Shown here piece by piece: positions 51,250 through 60,034 of a stretch of DNA of 64,000 nt. The position numbers were made by a program, and so were the translations under genes. Origin of the DNA: Amycolatopsis sp. EV170708-02-1 (GTDB lineage Bacteria > Actinomycetota > Actinomycetes > Mycobacteriales > Pseudonocardiaceae); contig NZ_CP092497.1 of the NCBI RefSeq assembly GCF_022479115.1, forward strand, positions 2,604,001-2,668,000. Reading direction: 5' to 3'. The first letter of the stretch is position 1. The number at the start of each line of letters is the position of its first letter. The notes under the pieces were generated by a model. That model saw only the letters and a list, made by a program, of their open reading frames with translations, ran no database searches and was not told where the DNA came from.

Positions 51250-52473
51250 TCAGTGCAGCATCAGCAGCACCTGGAGCTCACCGACCAGGAAGCCGATGAG
51301 CCCGCCGACCGCGATGAGCTTCCATTCGTCCTGCCGGAACGCCGGCCTCAGCAACCCCTCGAACTCCAGCGGCGTCAGCCCGAGCATCCGCCGTTCGACG
51401 ATCTTCGCGACGTCCATCGCCTCGGTCAGGTAGCCCTCGGCGTGGCGGATCGTCGGGGGCAGCCGCTCCAGCGCCTTCCGCGCGGCCGCCTGTTTGATCT
51501 CCTGCAGCCGCTGCCCGCCGACGGCCATCGCGACCATCGGTTTCGCGACACTCGCCTGCTCGTCGACGGCGTGCGCCACGAGCCGCTCGACCAGCGCGTA
51601 CAGCCGGTCCGACCGTGGCCCGCGCAGGACGGCGTCGAGAAGGTTCGGCACGGTGAGGATCTCGTTCGCGATCATCTCGCCGTACTGATGCGCGACCTCC
51701 GCCCGCCGCCGCTGGAACTTGCCCTGCAGGATCACCCGGCCGAACCGCACCGGCTCGCGTGGCACGAAGATCAGCTTGATCGCCAGCCAGTCGGTGAACA
51801 GCCCGATGCAGCCGCCGAAGATCGGCAGCACCCACGGCTCCTTCGTCAGCGCCCACACGAACGCCTGCACGACGCCGAGCCCGAAGCCGAAGTAGATCCC
51901 CGTTCGCGCGATGAACGCCATCTCCGGTCGCGACGTCTCGCGGATCAGCCGGACGAGCAGCTTCTTGTCCCTGGTGAGCCGCTGCACGGTCATGTGCTGG
52001 AAGTCGAGCACCTCGTCGAGGTTCTCGGTCATCTCCTCCATGAACTCGCGCACCAGCCGTGGCGTCGACGCCTGGACCTGCTTGATCAGCAGCTCCTGCG
52101 CCATCGTCGGCATGACCTCCCAGAGCCGGGGATGGTGCTTTTCGAGCACTTCGCGGGCGACCTCGTCCACGGCCCGCAGCAGCGGCTGCTCGATCTCGCG
52201 CGTGATAATCGCCGGGTCGATCCGCCGGAAGACCTCCTTGACGTCCAGCAGGTTCGACGTCAGCAGCTCGGTCGCGACGGCGGCCATCCGCCCGCCGTGT
52301 TTGGGCACCACGCCCTGCCAGCCGAGGAAGGGTTTGATCCCGACGAATTCGAGCGGTTTGAACATCATCTCGATGGCGACGCGTTTGGTGACGTAGCCGA
52401 TCAGCGCGGCGACGAACGGGATCGCGGCGTACAGCCACCAGTGCCGGGCGAGGTCGTCCAGGACGACGTCCAC
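51250..52473 (-). CDS. DUF445 membrane protein, paralogue 1
   Basis: A 407-residue DUF445 protein of unknown role. It has an N-terminal helix with AAIPFVAALIGYVTKRVAIEMMF and KPFLGWQGVVP, then long amphipathic helices. A second hydrophobic pair lies at ~190-235 (GFGLGVVQAFVWALTKEPWVLPIFGGCIGLFTDWLAIKLIF in parts), and the end is FRQDEWKLIAVGGLIGFLVGELQVLLMLH (in parts). It is the most divergent of three tandem copies on the minus strand and would be translated last. Other DUF445 proteins are tied to envelope or spore integrity, but I cannot assign a function here. Confidence 0.85.
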   Translation of the reverse strand: MDVVLDDLARHWWLYAAIPFVAALIGYVTKRVAIEMMFKPLEFVGIKPFLGWQGVVPKHGGRMAAVATELLTSNLLDVKEVFRRIDPAIITREIEQPLLRAVDEVAREVLEKHHPRLWEVMPTMAQELLIKQVQASTPRLVREFMEEMTENLDEVLDFQHMTVQRLTRDKKLLVRLIRETSRPEMAFIARTGIYFGFGLGVVQAFVWALTKEPWVLPIFGGCIGLFTDWLAIKLIFVPREPVRFGRVILQGKFQRRRAEVAHQYGEMIANEILTVPNLLDAVLRGPRSDRLYALVERLVAHAVDEQASVAKPMVAMAVGGQRLQEIKQAAARKALERLPPTIRHAEGYLTEAMDVAKIVERRMLGLTPLEFEGLLRPAFRQDEWKLIAVGGLIGFLVGELQVLLMLH

Positions 52474-52523
52474 ACGACCTCCTCGCTTCGCTCAGGGAAG
52501 GGGGAAACGGTATCGGGTGGCCG

Positions 52524-53750
52524 TCAGTGAAGCAGCAGAAGCACCTGAAGTTCACCGACAAGGCCGCCGATCACCGCGCCGACGGCGATCAGCTTCCACT
52601 CGTCCTGCCGGAACGCCGGGCGCAGCAGCTGTTCGAATTCGAGCGGGTTCAGCCGCCGCATTCTGTCCACAATGGTGTTCCGCACGTCGAGCGCGTTGAC
52701 CGCGTAGCTCTCGGCGTGGCGGATCGTCTCCGGGATCCGCGCCGCCGCCTTCGCGGCCGCCGTCTGCTTCATCTCCTGGAACCGCCTGCTCCCGACGGCC
52801 ATCGCGACGAACGGTTTCACGACACTCGCCTGCGCGTCGATCGTCCGCTGCACCTCACGGGTGATCATCGCGAACAGCTTGTCCGATTTCGGCCCGCTCA
52901 GCACGGCTTCGAGCAGGTTCGGGATGGTGATGATCTCGCGCGCGATCATGTCGCCGTAGTCGGCGGACACCTGGTCCTTGCGCTTCTGGAACACGCCTTG
53001 CCAGGTGTACAAGCCGAAGAACCGTTTCGGCTCGCGCGGCAGGAAGATCATCTTCAGGGCGATCCAGTCGGTGAACCAGCCGATGCCGATACCGAACAGC
53101 GGCAGCACGATCGGCGACTTCGTCAGCGCCCACACCAGCAGCTGCACACAGCCGAGGGAGAAGCCGAACACGATCCCCGACCGCGCGATGAACCGCATCT
53201 CCGGCCGCGAGATGTCGCGGATCAGCCGGTTCAGCAAGGCCTTGTCGCGCACCAGGTTCGTCACGACCATGTGCTTGAGGTCGAGGACGTCCTCGATGTT
53301 CTCCGCGATCTCGCCCATGATCTTCGTGATCGCGCGCGGCGCCTCGGCCTGCACGCGTTTGAGCAGCAGTTGCTGGGCGGTGTTCGGCAGTACTTCCCAG
53401 AGTCTGGGCTGGTACTGCTCCATCACTTCGCGGGTGACGTCCTCGACGATCCGCAGCAGCGGCTGCTCGATCTCCTTCGCCACCTGGGCCGGGTCGAGCC
53501 TGGCGAAGATCTCCTTCGGGTCGACGAGGTTGTTCGTCAGCATCTCGGTGGCGGTGGCCGCCATCCGCTCCGCGTTCGCGGGCAGCACTCCCTGCCAGCC
53601 GAGGAACGGTTTGACGCCGACGAATTCCACCGGTTTGAACATCATCTCGATGGCGACGCGTTTGGTGACGTAGCCGATCAGCGCGGCGACGAACGGCATG
53701 GTGACGTACACCGGCCAGTGCTCGCCGAGATCGGCGATGACGGCGTCCAC
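52524..53750 (-). CDS. DUF445 membrane protein, paralogue 2
   Basis: A 408-residue copy colinear with its two neighbours, sharing PFVAALIGYVTKRVAIEMMFKPVEFVGVKPFLGWQG (in parts) and the C-terminal GGLVGELQVLLLLH. The middle differs, for instance LLVWALTKSPIVLPLFGIGIGWFTDWIALKMIFLPREP. It lies 50 bases from each neighbour's coding end or start, so the three are probably one transcript. The ATG at 53750 gives MDAVIADLGEHW, like MDVVLDDLARHW and MDISAILEDIREHW in the others. Confidence 0.85.
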   Translation of the reverse strand: MDAVIADLGEHWPVYVTMPFVAALIGYVTKRVAIEMMFKPVEFVGVKPFLGWQGVLPANAERMAATATEMLTNNLVDPKEIFARLDPAQVAKEIEQPLLRIVEDVTREVMEQYQPRLWEVLPNTAQQLLLKRVQAEAPRAITKIMGEIAENIEDVLDLKHMVVTNLVRDKALLNRLIRDISRPEMRFIARSGIVFGFSLGCVQLLVWALTKSPIVLPLFGIGIGWFTDWIALKMIFLPREPKRFFGLYTWQGVFQKRKDQVSADYGDMIAREIITIPNLLEAVLSGPKSDKLFAMITREVQRTIDAQASVVKPFVAMAVGSRRFQEMKQTAAAKAAARIPETIRHAESYAVNALDVRNTIVDRMRRLNPLEFEQLLRPAFRQDEWKLIAVGAVIGGLVGELQVLLLLH

Positions 53751-53800
53751 TTCCGAGCCCCTCCCGCGTCCTGCTTGAAGGGCAACCTAGCCGCCTGTCC

Positions 53801-55030
53801 TCAATGGAGGAGTAACAGGACCTGAAGTTCACCCACGAGCCCGCCGATCACCGCGCCGACCGCGATCAGCTTCCATTCGTCCTGCTGGAAGGCGGGACGA
53901 AGGATCCCTTCGAACTCGAGCGGGGTCAGCTGCTGCATCTTCGTGACGATGGTGTTGCGGACGTCGAGCGCGTCAGTGGCGTAGCTCTCCACGTGTTTCA
54001 CCGTTTCGGGGAGATACGCGATCGCCTTTTCGGCCGCGGCCTTCTTCATCTCCTGGTACTGGACCCCGCCGACGGTCAGCGCCACCAACGGTTTCGCGAT
54101 GCTCGCCTGCGCGTCGATGGTCCGCTGCACCTCGCGGGTGATCATCGTGAACAGCTTGTCCGATTTGGGCCCGGTGAGCACGGCCTCCATCACGTTCCGC
54201 ACGGTGAGGACCTCGTCGGCGATCAGCGCGCCGTAGTCCTTGGCGACCGCCTGGCGGCGTTTCTGGAACATGCCCTGCCAGCTGAAGAACAGGAACCGGC
54301 GCGGCTCGCGCGGGTAGAAGATCATCTTCAGCGCCAGCCAGTCGGTGACGAACCCGGTGACGAAACCGAAGATCGGCATGATCAACGGCTGCTTCGTCAA
54401 CGCCCACGCGACGAACTGGATCAGGCCGATGACGAAGCCGAACCAGATGCCGGAGCGGGCGATGAAGCGGAGCTCCGGGGTCGCGACCTCCTTGATCAGG
54501 CGGCAGGTCAGCGATTTGTCGCGGACCATCGCGTTGATCAGCATCTCGTTGACGTCGAGGACCTCGTCGATGTTCGTCGACACCTCGCGCATCAGCCGCG
54601 CGACGACCTTCGGCGCCTGCGCGCGGACCTGGTCGACCAGCATGCGCTGCGCCCGGGTCGGCAGCAGTTCCCACAGTCTGGGCTGGTACTGCTCCATCAC
54701 TTCGCGGGTGACGTCCTCGACGGCTTTGAGGAGCGGCTCTTCGAGCTCCTTGACCATCTCCTCGGGATCGAGCCGGGAGAAGATCTCCTGCGGATCGACG
54801 AGGTTCTTGGTCAGCAGGTCGACGGCGGTGGTCGCCATCCGGCGCGAGTTGGCCGGGATGACCCCCTGCCAGCCGAGGAACGGTTTGATCCCGACGAACT
54901 CCAGCGGCCGGAACATCATCTCGATGGCGACGCGTTTCGTGATGTACCCGATGAGCGCGGCGATGAAGGGCATCGTGGCGTAGACGTGCCAGTGCTCGCG
55001 GATGTCTTCGAGGATCGCCGAGATGTCCAA
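53801..55030 (-). CDS. DUF445 membrane protein, paralogue 3 (first of the transcript)
   Basis: A 409-residue DUF445 protein, closest to paralogue 2. Shared blocks are ITKRVAIEMMFRPLEFVGIKPFLGWQG, REVMEQYQPRLWELLP and GPKSDKLFTMITREVQRTIDAQASIAKP (each in parts). It is the promoter-proximal gene, divergent from the coiled-coil protein with 123 bases between starts. The gene triplet is the result of two duplications; copy 1 split off first judging by its differences. Confidence 0.85.
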   Translation of the reverse strand: MDISAILEDIREHWHVYATMPFIAALIGYITKRVAIEMMFRPLEFVGIKPFLGWQGVIPANSRRMATTAVDLLTKNLVDPQEIFSRLDPEEMVKELEEPLLKAVEDVTREVMEQYQPRLWELLPTRAQRMLVDQVRAQAPKVVARLMREVSTNIDEVLDVNEMLINAMVRDKSLTCRLIKEVATPELRFIARSGIWFGFVIGLIQFVAWALTKQPLIMPIFGFVTGFVTDWLALKMIFYPREPRRFLFFSWQGMFQKRRQAVAKDYGALIADEVLTVRNVMEAVLTGPKSDKLFTMITREVQRTIDAQASIAKPLVALTVGGVQYQEMKKAAAEKAIAYLPETVKHVESYATDALDVRNTIVTKMQQLTPLEFEGILRPAFQQDEWKLIAVGAVIGGLVGELQVLLLLH

Positions 55031-55153
55031 CCGGGCCTCCGCTGCTTACGACCTGTCAACAATGCAGGATGCCATGTGATCGGTCCACCGCACGCCGAGT
55101 GCAGCCGTTTGGCGGTACTGCCCGACGGGTGCCCGCTCATTAAGGTGGCCGCC

Positions 55154-56119
55154 ATGGTCGCTCCTGAGAAGACGGCGCCTCAGGCGCCCTCAGCGAAATC
55201 GTCCCCGTTCGCGGGCGCTGTCCGCGGTTACGACAAGCGTCAGGTCGACGAGCGTCTCGCCGAACTGGCGACCGAACTCAAGCAGACCTCACGCAGCCGC
55301 GACGAGGCCGTGGCGACCGCCGGTGAACTCACCAAGGCGCTCGGCCACGCCCAGAAGGAGCTGGACGAGACCAAGGCCGCCCTCGTGCGGATGAGTTCGA
55401 GCCCGTCCGGTGCCGGCGCGATGGCCGAACGCGTCCGCATGATGATGCAGCTCGCCGAGGAGGAGATCGCCGACCTCAAGGCCGCCGCGGAGGCGGACGC
55501 CAAAGCGACCCGGGCCGAAGCGGACAAGTACGCCCACGAGACCCAGCGCGCCAGCGACAAGGCGGCCAAGGACGCGCAGGCCGAGCGGGAAAAGCTGCTC
55601 GCCGACGCCAAGGCGGAGATCGAGCGGCTGAACTCCGAGGCGGCGCAGAAGCGCAAGGAGCTGGACCTGGAGAGCGTCCGGGCCCGCGCCGCCGCGGACA
55701 AGAAGGCCGAGGAGGCTTCGGCGGCTCGTCGCGCGGAGGCCGAGAAGGCGTCCGCGGACAAGATCGCGGAAGCCGATCGGGTGTCGGCGGCCAAACGCGC
55801 CGAAGCCGAGCGGATCTCGGCGGAGAAGATCGCCAAGTCGGAGAAGTCTTCGGCGGAGGACATCGCCGCGAAGCAGGAGCAGGTCGCGGAGGCCCTCACC
55901 GACGCGAAGACCCAGCAGGCCGAAGCTCAGCAGGCGCGGAAGCTCGCGCTGGAACTCCGGTCGAAGGTGGCCGACCGGCTCTCCGCCACGGACGTCGCCG
56001 TCCAGGAGGCCATCCGGCTGCTGGCTCCCGCCCCGGATGCCGACGAGGCGGCCAAGCCCACCGAGGCACCCACGCCGAAGCCCGCTCCTACCAAGTCCAA
56101 CGGCCCACGCCCCTCCTGA
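55154..56119 (+). CDS. DivIVA-like coiled-coil protein
   Basis: A 321-residue protein. A short N-terminal segment with FAGAVRGYDKRQVDERLAELATEL resembles the DivIVA membrane-curvature domain (the RGYDKRQVD core is typical). A long Ala/Glu/Lys-rich coiled coil follows (about residues 90-285, with Ala-Glu repeats such as AEADRVSAAKRAEAERISAEKIA in parts), then a Pro-rich tail. It probably organises the cell pole or wall-growth zone. It is divergent from the three DUF445 genes, and the two may act at the same envelope site; this is inference. Confidence 0.78.
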   Translation: MVAPEKTAPQAPSAKSSPFAGAVRGYDKRQVDERLAELATELKQTSRSRDEAVATAGELTKALGHAQKELDETKAALVRMSSSPSGAGAMAERVRMMMQLAEEEIADLKAAAEADAKATRAEADKYAHETQRASDKAAKDAQAEREKLLADAKAEIERLNSEAAQKRKELDLESVRARAAADKKAEEASAARRAEAEKASADKIAEADRVSAAKRAEAERISAEKIAKSEKSSAEDIAAKQEQVAEALTDAKTQQAEAQQARKLALELRSKVADRLSATDVAVQEAIRLLAPAPDADEAAKPTEAPTPKPAPTKSNGPRPS

Positions 56120-56123
56120 GCTC

Positions 56124-57563
56124 TCAACGCCGGACGACGGCGAACAGCTCGTCGTCGATCCAGCCCCTGGTGTGCAGCTCGGCGCAGAATCGCTGGTACG
56201 ACTCGGCGAGCGCGGCACTCTCGCGCTCGTCGGGTTCGACCAGTGTTCCCTCGCCGAGCCCCGCGGACGCCTCGGTGAGCCCGCCCGGCAGGACCCCCGC
56301 CGCGGCGAGCAGCGCGGCGCCGTAACCCGTTTCCGCCTGCGGTGACACCCGCAGGCCGAGGCCGGTGACGGTCGCCCTGATCCGTGTCCACAAAGGACTC
56401 TTGCTGCCGCCGCCCGCCGTCAGCAGCGGATCGGTGACCGTGACGCCGAGGCGGCGCAGGTGATCCAACGCCAGCCGCTCGAGGAAGGCGACCCCCTCTA
56501 GCCTGGCCCGGTGCAGCTGCACCTCGTCGGCTTCGCCCGAAACGAAGCCCTCCGCGTCCGGACTGGCGAACGGGAAGCGTTCGCCCTTGCGCCGCAACGG
56601 ATACGCGACCACCTTCGCCGGACCCAGCGCGGCCGCCGCCGCGTCGAGTTCGGGAAGGCGATCCTGCCCGGCGACGGCCTCTCCGCCGGTGTTCGACGCG
56701 CCGCCGGGCAACCACCAGCCGTCCGGATGACGGTGGCTGTACATCGCCCCCGTCGGATCCGGCACCAGCTCTTCGGTGACTCCCTTGAGCACATACGTCG
56801 TGCCGAGGATGCCGACGAAGCTCCCGGGGGCGACCGCCCCGGCCGCGAGCTGGCCCGCGCAGCCGTCGGTCATCCCGGCCACGACCGGGCAGCCCGCCGG
56901 GAGCCCGGCGACCGGACGGGCGACCTCGCCCAGCACGGTGGCCGGCGCGACCACCGAGGGGAGCAGGCCCGCCGGCACTCCCAACGCCTCGAAGACCTCG
57001 GCAGGCCATTCGAGGGCGAGCGGGTCGTAGCCGCTCTTCAAGGCATGCGACCAGTCGGTCGCCACCGGCCCGCCGGTGAGCTCCGCGGCGATGAGATCGG
57101 GGGTGTGCCGGATCCCGGCGACGCCGGGGACGTGCCCGGCCAGCCACGCGATCCGGCCGAGCGCGGCCGTGGCGGACACGCCGAAACCGAGCCGCCGCCA
57201 GCGATCCGCGCCGAGCCCGGTGGCCTCGCGGTTGAGCTCCGCGCCGCGCCTGTCGTCGTACATCAGCGCGGGGGTGACCGGCTCACCGGACGCGCCGACC
57301 CCGACGATCGTCCCCGACGTCGCGGCGACGGCCACCGCGGCGACCTCGCCGCCCCTGCCCGGCAGCTCGCCGGTGACCTTCGCCAGCACCGTCTTCACCG
57401 CCGGCCACCAGGACCGGGCGTCCTGCTCGCTGTGCCCGCGGCCGTCGCGGACCGGCGCGGGCAGCGGCTCGGCGGCCGAAGCGAGGACGGTGCCACCGCG
57501 CACCGCGAGGGCTCGGACCCCCGCGGTGGCGACGTCGATGCCGATCGTGACGGGTTGGTTCAC
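56124..57563 (-). CDS. FGGY-family carbohydrate kinase
   Basis: A 479-residue sugar/polyol kinase. It has IGIDVATAGVRALAV (phosphate-1), the catalytic Asp in GMTDGCAGQLAAGAV, GTTYVLKG, and GGGSKSPLWTRIRATVTGL (adenosine motif). Sequence alone does not set the sugar; xylulose, ribulose or erythritol-type substrates are possible. The ATG overlaps the stop of the upstream MFS gene (ATGA), and it is the last gene of that operon. A 12-bp site upstream of the operon recurs in the divergent promoter at 60697. Confidence 0.88.
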   Translation of the reverse strand: MNQPVTIGIDVATAGVRALAVRGGTVLASAAEPLPAPVRDGRGHSEQDARSWWPAVKTVLAKVTGELPGRGGEVAAVAVAATSGTIVGVGASGEPVTPALMYDDRRGAELNREATGLGADRWRRLGFGVSATAALGRIAWLAGHVPGVAGIRHTPDLIAAELTGGPVATDWSHALKSGYDPLALEWPAEVFEALGVPAGLLPSVVAPATVLGEVARPVAGLPAGCPVVAGMTDGCAGQLAAGAVAPGSFVGILGTTYVLKGVTEELVPDPTGAMYSHRHPDGWWLPGGASNTGGEAVAGQDRLPELDAAAAALGPAKVVAYPLRRKGERFPFASPDAEGFVSGEADEVQLHRARLEGVAFLERLALDHLRRLGVTVTDPLLTAGGGSKSPLWTRIRATVTGLGLRVSPQAETGYGAALLAAAGVLPGGLTEASAGLGEGTLVEPDERESAALAESYQRFCAELHTRGWIDDELFAVVRR

Positions 57564-58894
57564 GTGGTGACGACCTTCTCTCCGACTTCTTGCAGACTCT
57601 TGTCCTCTTCGATCGCCTTCGCCGTCTCATCGGGCAGCTTCAGGTAGCGCACCATGACCGCCGCGACCAGATACAGCGCGGCGAAGACGATCACCACACC
57701 CGCCGCGCCCAGCGGGCCGAGGAACACGCTGACGATCGCCGGGCCGACGAACGCCGCCGCGCCCGCGCCCAGGTTCAGCAGGGCCATGGCGCCACCCTTG
57801 TTCTCCGGGGCGAGGGAGGGGAGCAGCGCCGAGATCGGCACGAACCCGGCGAGCGTGGCGCCGTACAGCGCGCCCACGAGCAGCGCGAGCCAGTAGTACT
57901 CGGCGCCCATCGCGATCGGGACGAAGTAGAGCAACAGGATCGAGATCGCGCAGCCGATCGCGCCGAACCAGAAGATCGTGGTGCGCCAGCCGATCCGGTC
58001 GCTCAGCACACCGAAGATCAGGTTGAAGAAGATGTTCGTGCCGTAGATGACCGAGACCAGGAGGAGCCAGCGGCTCTCCCCGAACCCGATGTCCTCGATG
58101 AAGATCGTCGGGAAGAACACCAGCATCCCGAACTCGGGCGCGGTGTTGATGACGCGGACGAGCATCCCGACGCCGACGCGGGGCTTCTTCCACGCGATCG
58201 ACACGCTGGACACGAGGCTCTGCACCGGTTTCACGTCCGGCGGCGCGAGCCGGGTGTACCCCGTCCGCTGCCGGACACCGAAGATCGCGAGCAGTCCGCC
58301 GAGACCGAGCAGCACCACCGACACCCAGAGCGTCCCGTACTGGCCCAGCACCGGGTTCGTGAAGCTCGCGACCAGCGCGCCCAGCGTCGGCAGCCCGCCG
58401 GTGAACGCGAAGTAGAACCAGCCCACCGCCGCGCCGAGCCTGGCGACCGGCGCCACCGCGGTGATCCAGACCAGGAAACCGAACGCGAACATCGGATAGC
58501 CGAATCCGCGCAGACCGTAGAACACCAGCATCAACGGGTAGTTCTCACCCGATACCGCGACCGCGAGGAACAGCACGTCGAACACCAGCCAGATGGCCAG
58601 GCCGATCATCATCACGCGACGCGGGCCCCACAGATCCGACAACGCGCCCGACAACCACGACGCCAGCATCACGGCGACGCCGTACACGGTGATCACGTAC
58701 GAAGCCTTGATCTCGGTGCCCGCGCCGTTGTCCGCCATGAACGGCGCGATGAAGCCCGACTCGACCCCGTCGCCGATCATGAACAGCAGCAGCCCGGCGT
58801 AGCCGAGGAACAACGGGGCGGGCAGGCCCCAACGGTTCAGTACGCGGGCGAACCCGCTCCCGGATCGCGATAACGGCGATGTTACCTGGTTCAT
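57560..58894 (-). CDS. MFS polyol permease (RbtT/CsbX-like)
   Basis: A 444-residue twelve-helix transporter. It resembles the ribitol/arabitol permease group: GYAGLLLFMIGDGVESGFIAPFM, GLRGFGYPMFAFGFLVWI and the loop VLSDRIGWRTTIFWFG. It imports a polyol or sugar for the kinase encoded next. I chose the ATG at 58894, preceded by GGAGG, over the ATG at 58906 in which that GGAGG is coding. The operon is preceded by the TGTTAACTTAAC site. Confidence 0.87.
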   Translation of the reverse strand: MNQVTSPLSRSGSGFARVLNRWGLPAPLFLGYAGLLLFMIGDGVESGFIAPFMADNGAGTEIKASYVITVYGVAVMLASWLSGALSDLWGPRRVMMIGLAIWLVFDVLFLAVAVSGENYPLMLVFYGLRGFGYPMFAFGFLVWITAVAPVARLGAAVGWFYFAFTGGLPTLGALVASFTNPVLGQYGTLWVSVVLLGLGGLLAIFGVRQRTGYTRLAPPDVKPVQSLVSSVSIAWKKPRVGVGMLVRVINTAPEFGMLVFFPTIFIEDIGFGESRWLLLVSVIYGTNIFFNLIFGVLSDRIGWRTTIFWFGAIGCAISILLLYFVPIAMGAEYYWLALLVGALYGATLAGFVPISALLPSLAPENKGGAMALLNLGAGAAAFVGPAIVSVFLGPLGAAGVVIVFAALYLVAAVMVRYLKLPDETAKAIEEDKSLQEVGEKVVTT

Positions 58895-58934
58895 GCACGC
58901 CTCCATGACGTCGTGTTCAGCGTATCATGGATCG

Positions 58935-58946
58935 TGTTAACTTAAC
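58935..58946 (-). promoter_or_regulatory. TGTTAACTTAAC operator, copy 1
   Basis: This 12-base AT-rich site with dyad GTTAA-C-TTAAC lies 41 bases upstream of the polyol permease start and recurs exactly at 60697. Being shared between two operons of one pathway, it is most likely bound by the DeoR regulator encoded between them. Confidence 0.65.
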
Positions 58947-59107
58947 TTTCAAGATGTTACGTCGGTGGATTTTCGTGTTAGCCTCGCGCGCCCGGGGCGC
59001 TGGTCTCGGCCGGGCGCGGGCCATCGAGCGTCCAGGAACATCCCCGCTCATCGATGTCGGCTCCGTCGCGAGATCAGGTCTGGTAGGCAATGCCGGTCCG
59101 TCGGAAC

Positions 59108-59227
59108 GCGTTGCGAAAGCCGCTTTCGCAACGCTGCCTTCCGTCGATGGGTGCCCCACCCCTCTGGTTCAAGTACGTGAAGGCCCCTTCACCGCGTCTA
59201 GCGCAGCGAAGGGGCCTTCACGTACTT
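59108..59227 (+). repeat. Two palindromes downstream of the DeoR gene
   Basis: At 59108-59134 is a 27-base palindrome (GCGTTGCGAAAGC-C-GCTTTCGCAACGC) that differs by one base from the element at 2541. At 59171-59190 / 59208-59227 is a perfect 20-bp stem (AAGTACGTGAAGGCCCCTTC and its complement) with a 17-base loop. The latter ends 12 bases from the DeoR stop and is probably its terminator. The rest of the 58947-59239 gap shows no gene. Confidence 0.82.
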
Positions 59228-59239
59228 TCAAACGAGCCC

Positions 59240-60034
59240 TCAGAGCTCCGCGATATCCACTTCCACCTGGCTCCGCATGTCCTCGGCCAGGTGCTCTTCC
59301 ACCCCGTCGTCGACGATCAGCACATCGAAGTCGCTCAACGGCGCCAGCCGGTGCAGCGCCGCGCGTTCGGTCTTGCTGTGGTCCATCAGCAGCACCTTCG
59401 TCCGGGCGCTGGCCAGCATCGCGCGTTTCAGCATCACGATCTCCGGCTCCTGGTGGAACGTCATCCGCGTGTTCATCGCCGAGGTCGAAACGAAGGTCGC
59501 GTCGACGTTGATCCGCTCGATCGCTTCGAGGCTCTGCATGCCGAGGAACGAGTCGTGGGTGGCGGAGTAGTCGCCGCCGATGCAGATGAGCCGCAGATCG
59601 GGAACGCCTTTGAGCAGTTCGATGGCGCCGAGGTAGTTCGTCGCGACGGTCAGCGGGGTGACGCGATACAGCATCTTCGCCAGCGCGAGCGCGCTCGTGG
59701 AATCGTCGAGCAGGATCGACATCCCCGGTTCGACGCGGGCGAGCGCGTGCGCGGCGATGGCCATCTTCTCCTCCGAATGCACGTTCATCCGGTAGTCGGC
59801 GTTGCTTTCGAAGACCGTCGACGGCATGGCGGACACACCTCCCCGGTACTTCCGGAGCAGGCCGCGCCGCGCCAGTTCGTCGACGTCGCGGTGCACGGTC
59901 ATGGTGCTGACGCCGGTGAGTTCCACCAGTTCGGCGATGCTCGCGGAGCCGATCGTGAAGACGTGTTCGGTGATCAGCTGCTGACGCGTGTTACGAGAGT
60001 GCGCGCTCGCACCGGCCGTCTTCTCATCGCTCAT
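59240..60034 (-). CDS. DeoR-family transcriptional regulator
   Basis: A 264-residue sugar-phosphate-responsive regulator. It has an N-terminal helix-turn-helix (LITEHVFTIGSASIAELVELTGVSTMTVHRDVDELARRGLL in parts) and a DeoRC sensor domain (ILLDDSTSALALAK, LICIGGDYSATHDSFLG, VLLMDHSKTERAALHRLAPL). The ATG overlaps the stop of the phosphatase gene (ATGA). It sits between the permease-kinase operon and the dha-type operon and very likely controls both. Confidence 0.92.
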   Translation of the reverse strand: MSDEKTAGASAHSRNTRQQLITEHVFTIGSASIAELVELTGVSTMTVHRDVDELARRGLLRKYRGGVSAMPSTVFESNADYRMNVHSEEKMAIAAHALARVEPGMSILLDDSTSALALAKMLYRVTPLTVATNYLGAIELLKGVPDLRLICIGGDYSATHDSFLGMQSLEAIERINVDATFVSTSAMNTRMTFHQEPEIVMLKRAMLASARTKVLLMDHSKTERAALHRLAPLSDFDVLIVDDGVEEHLAEDMRSQVEVDIAEL

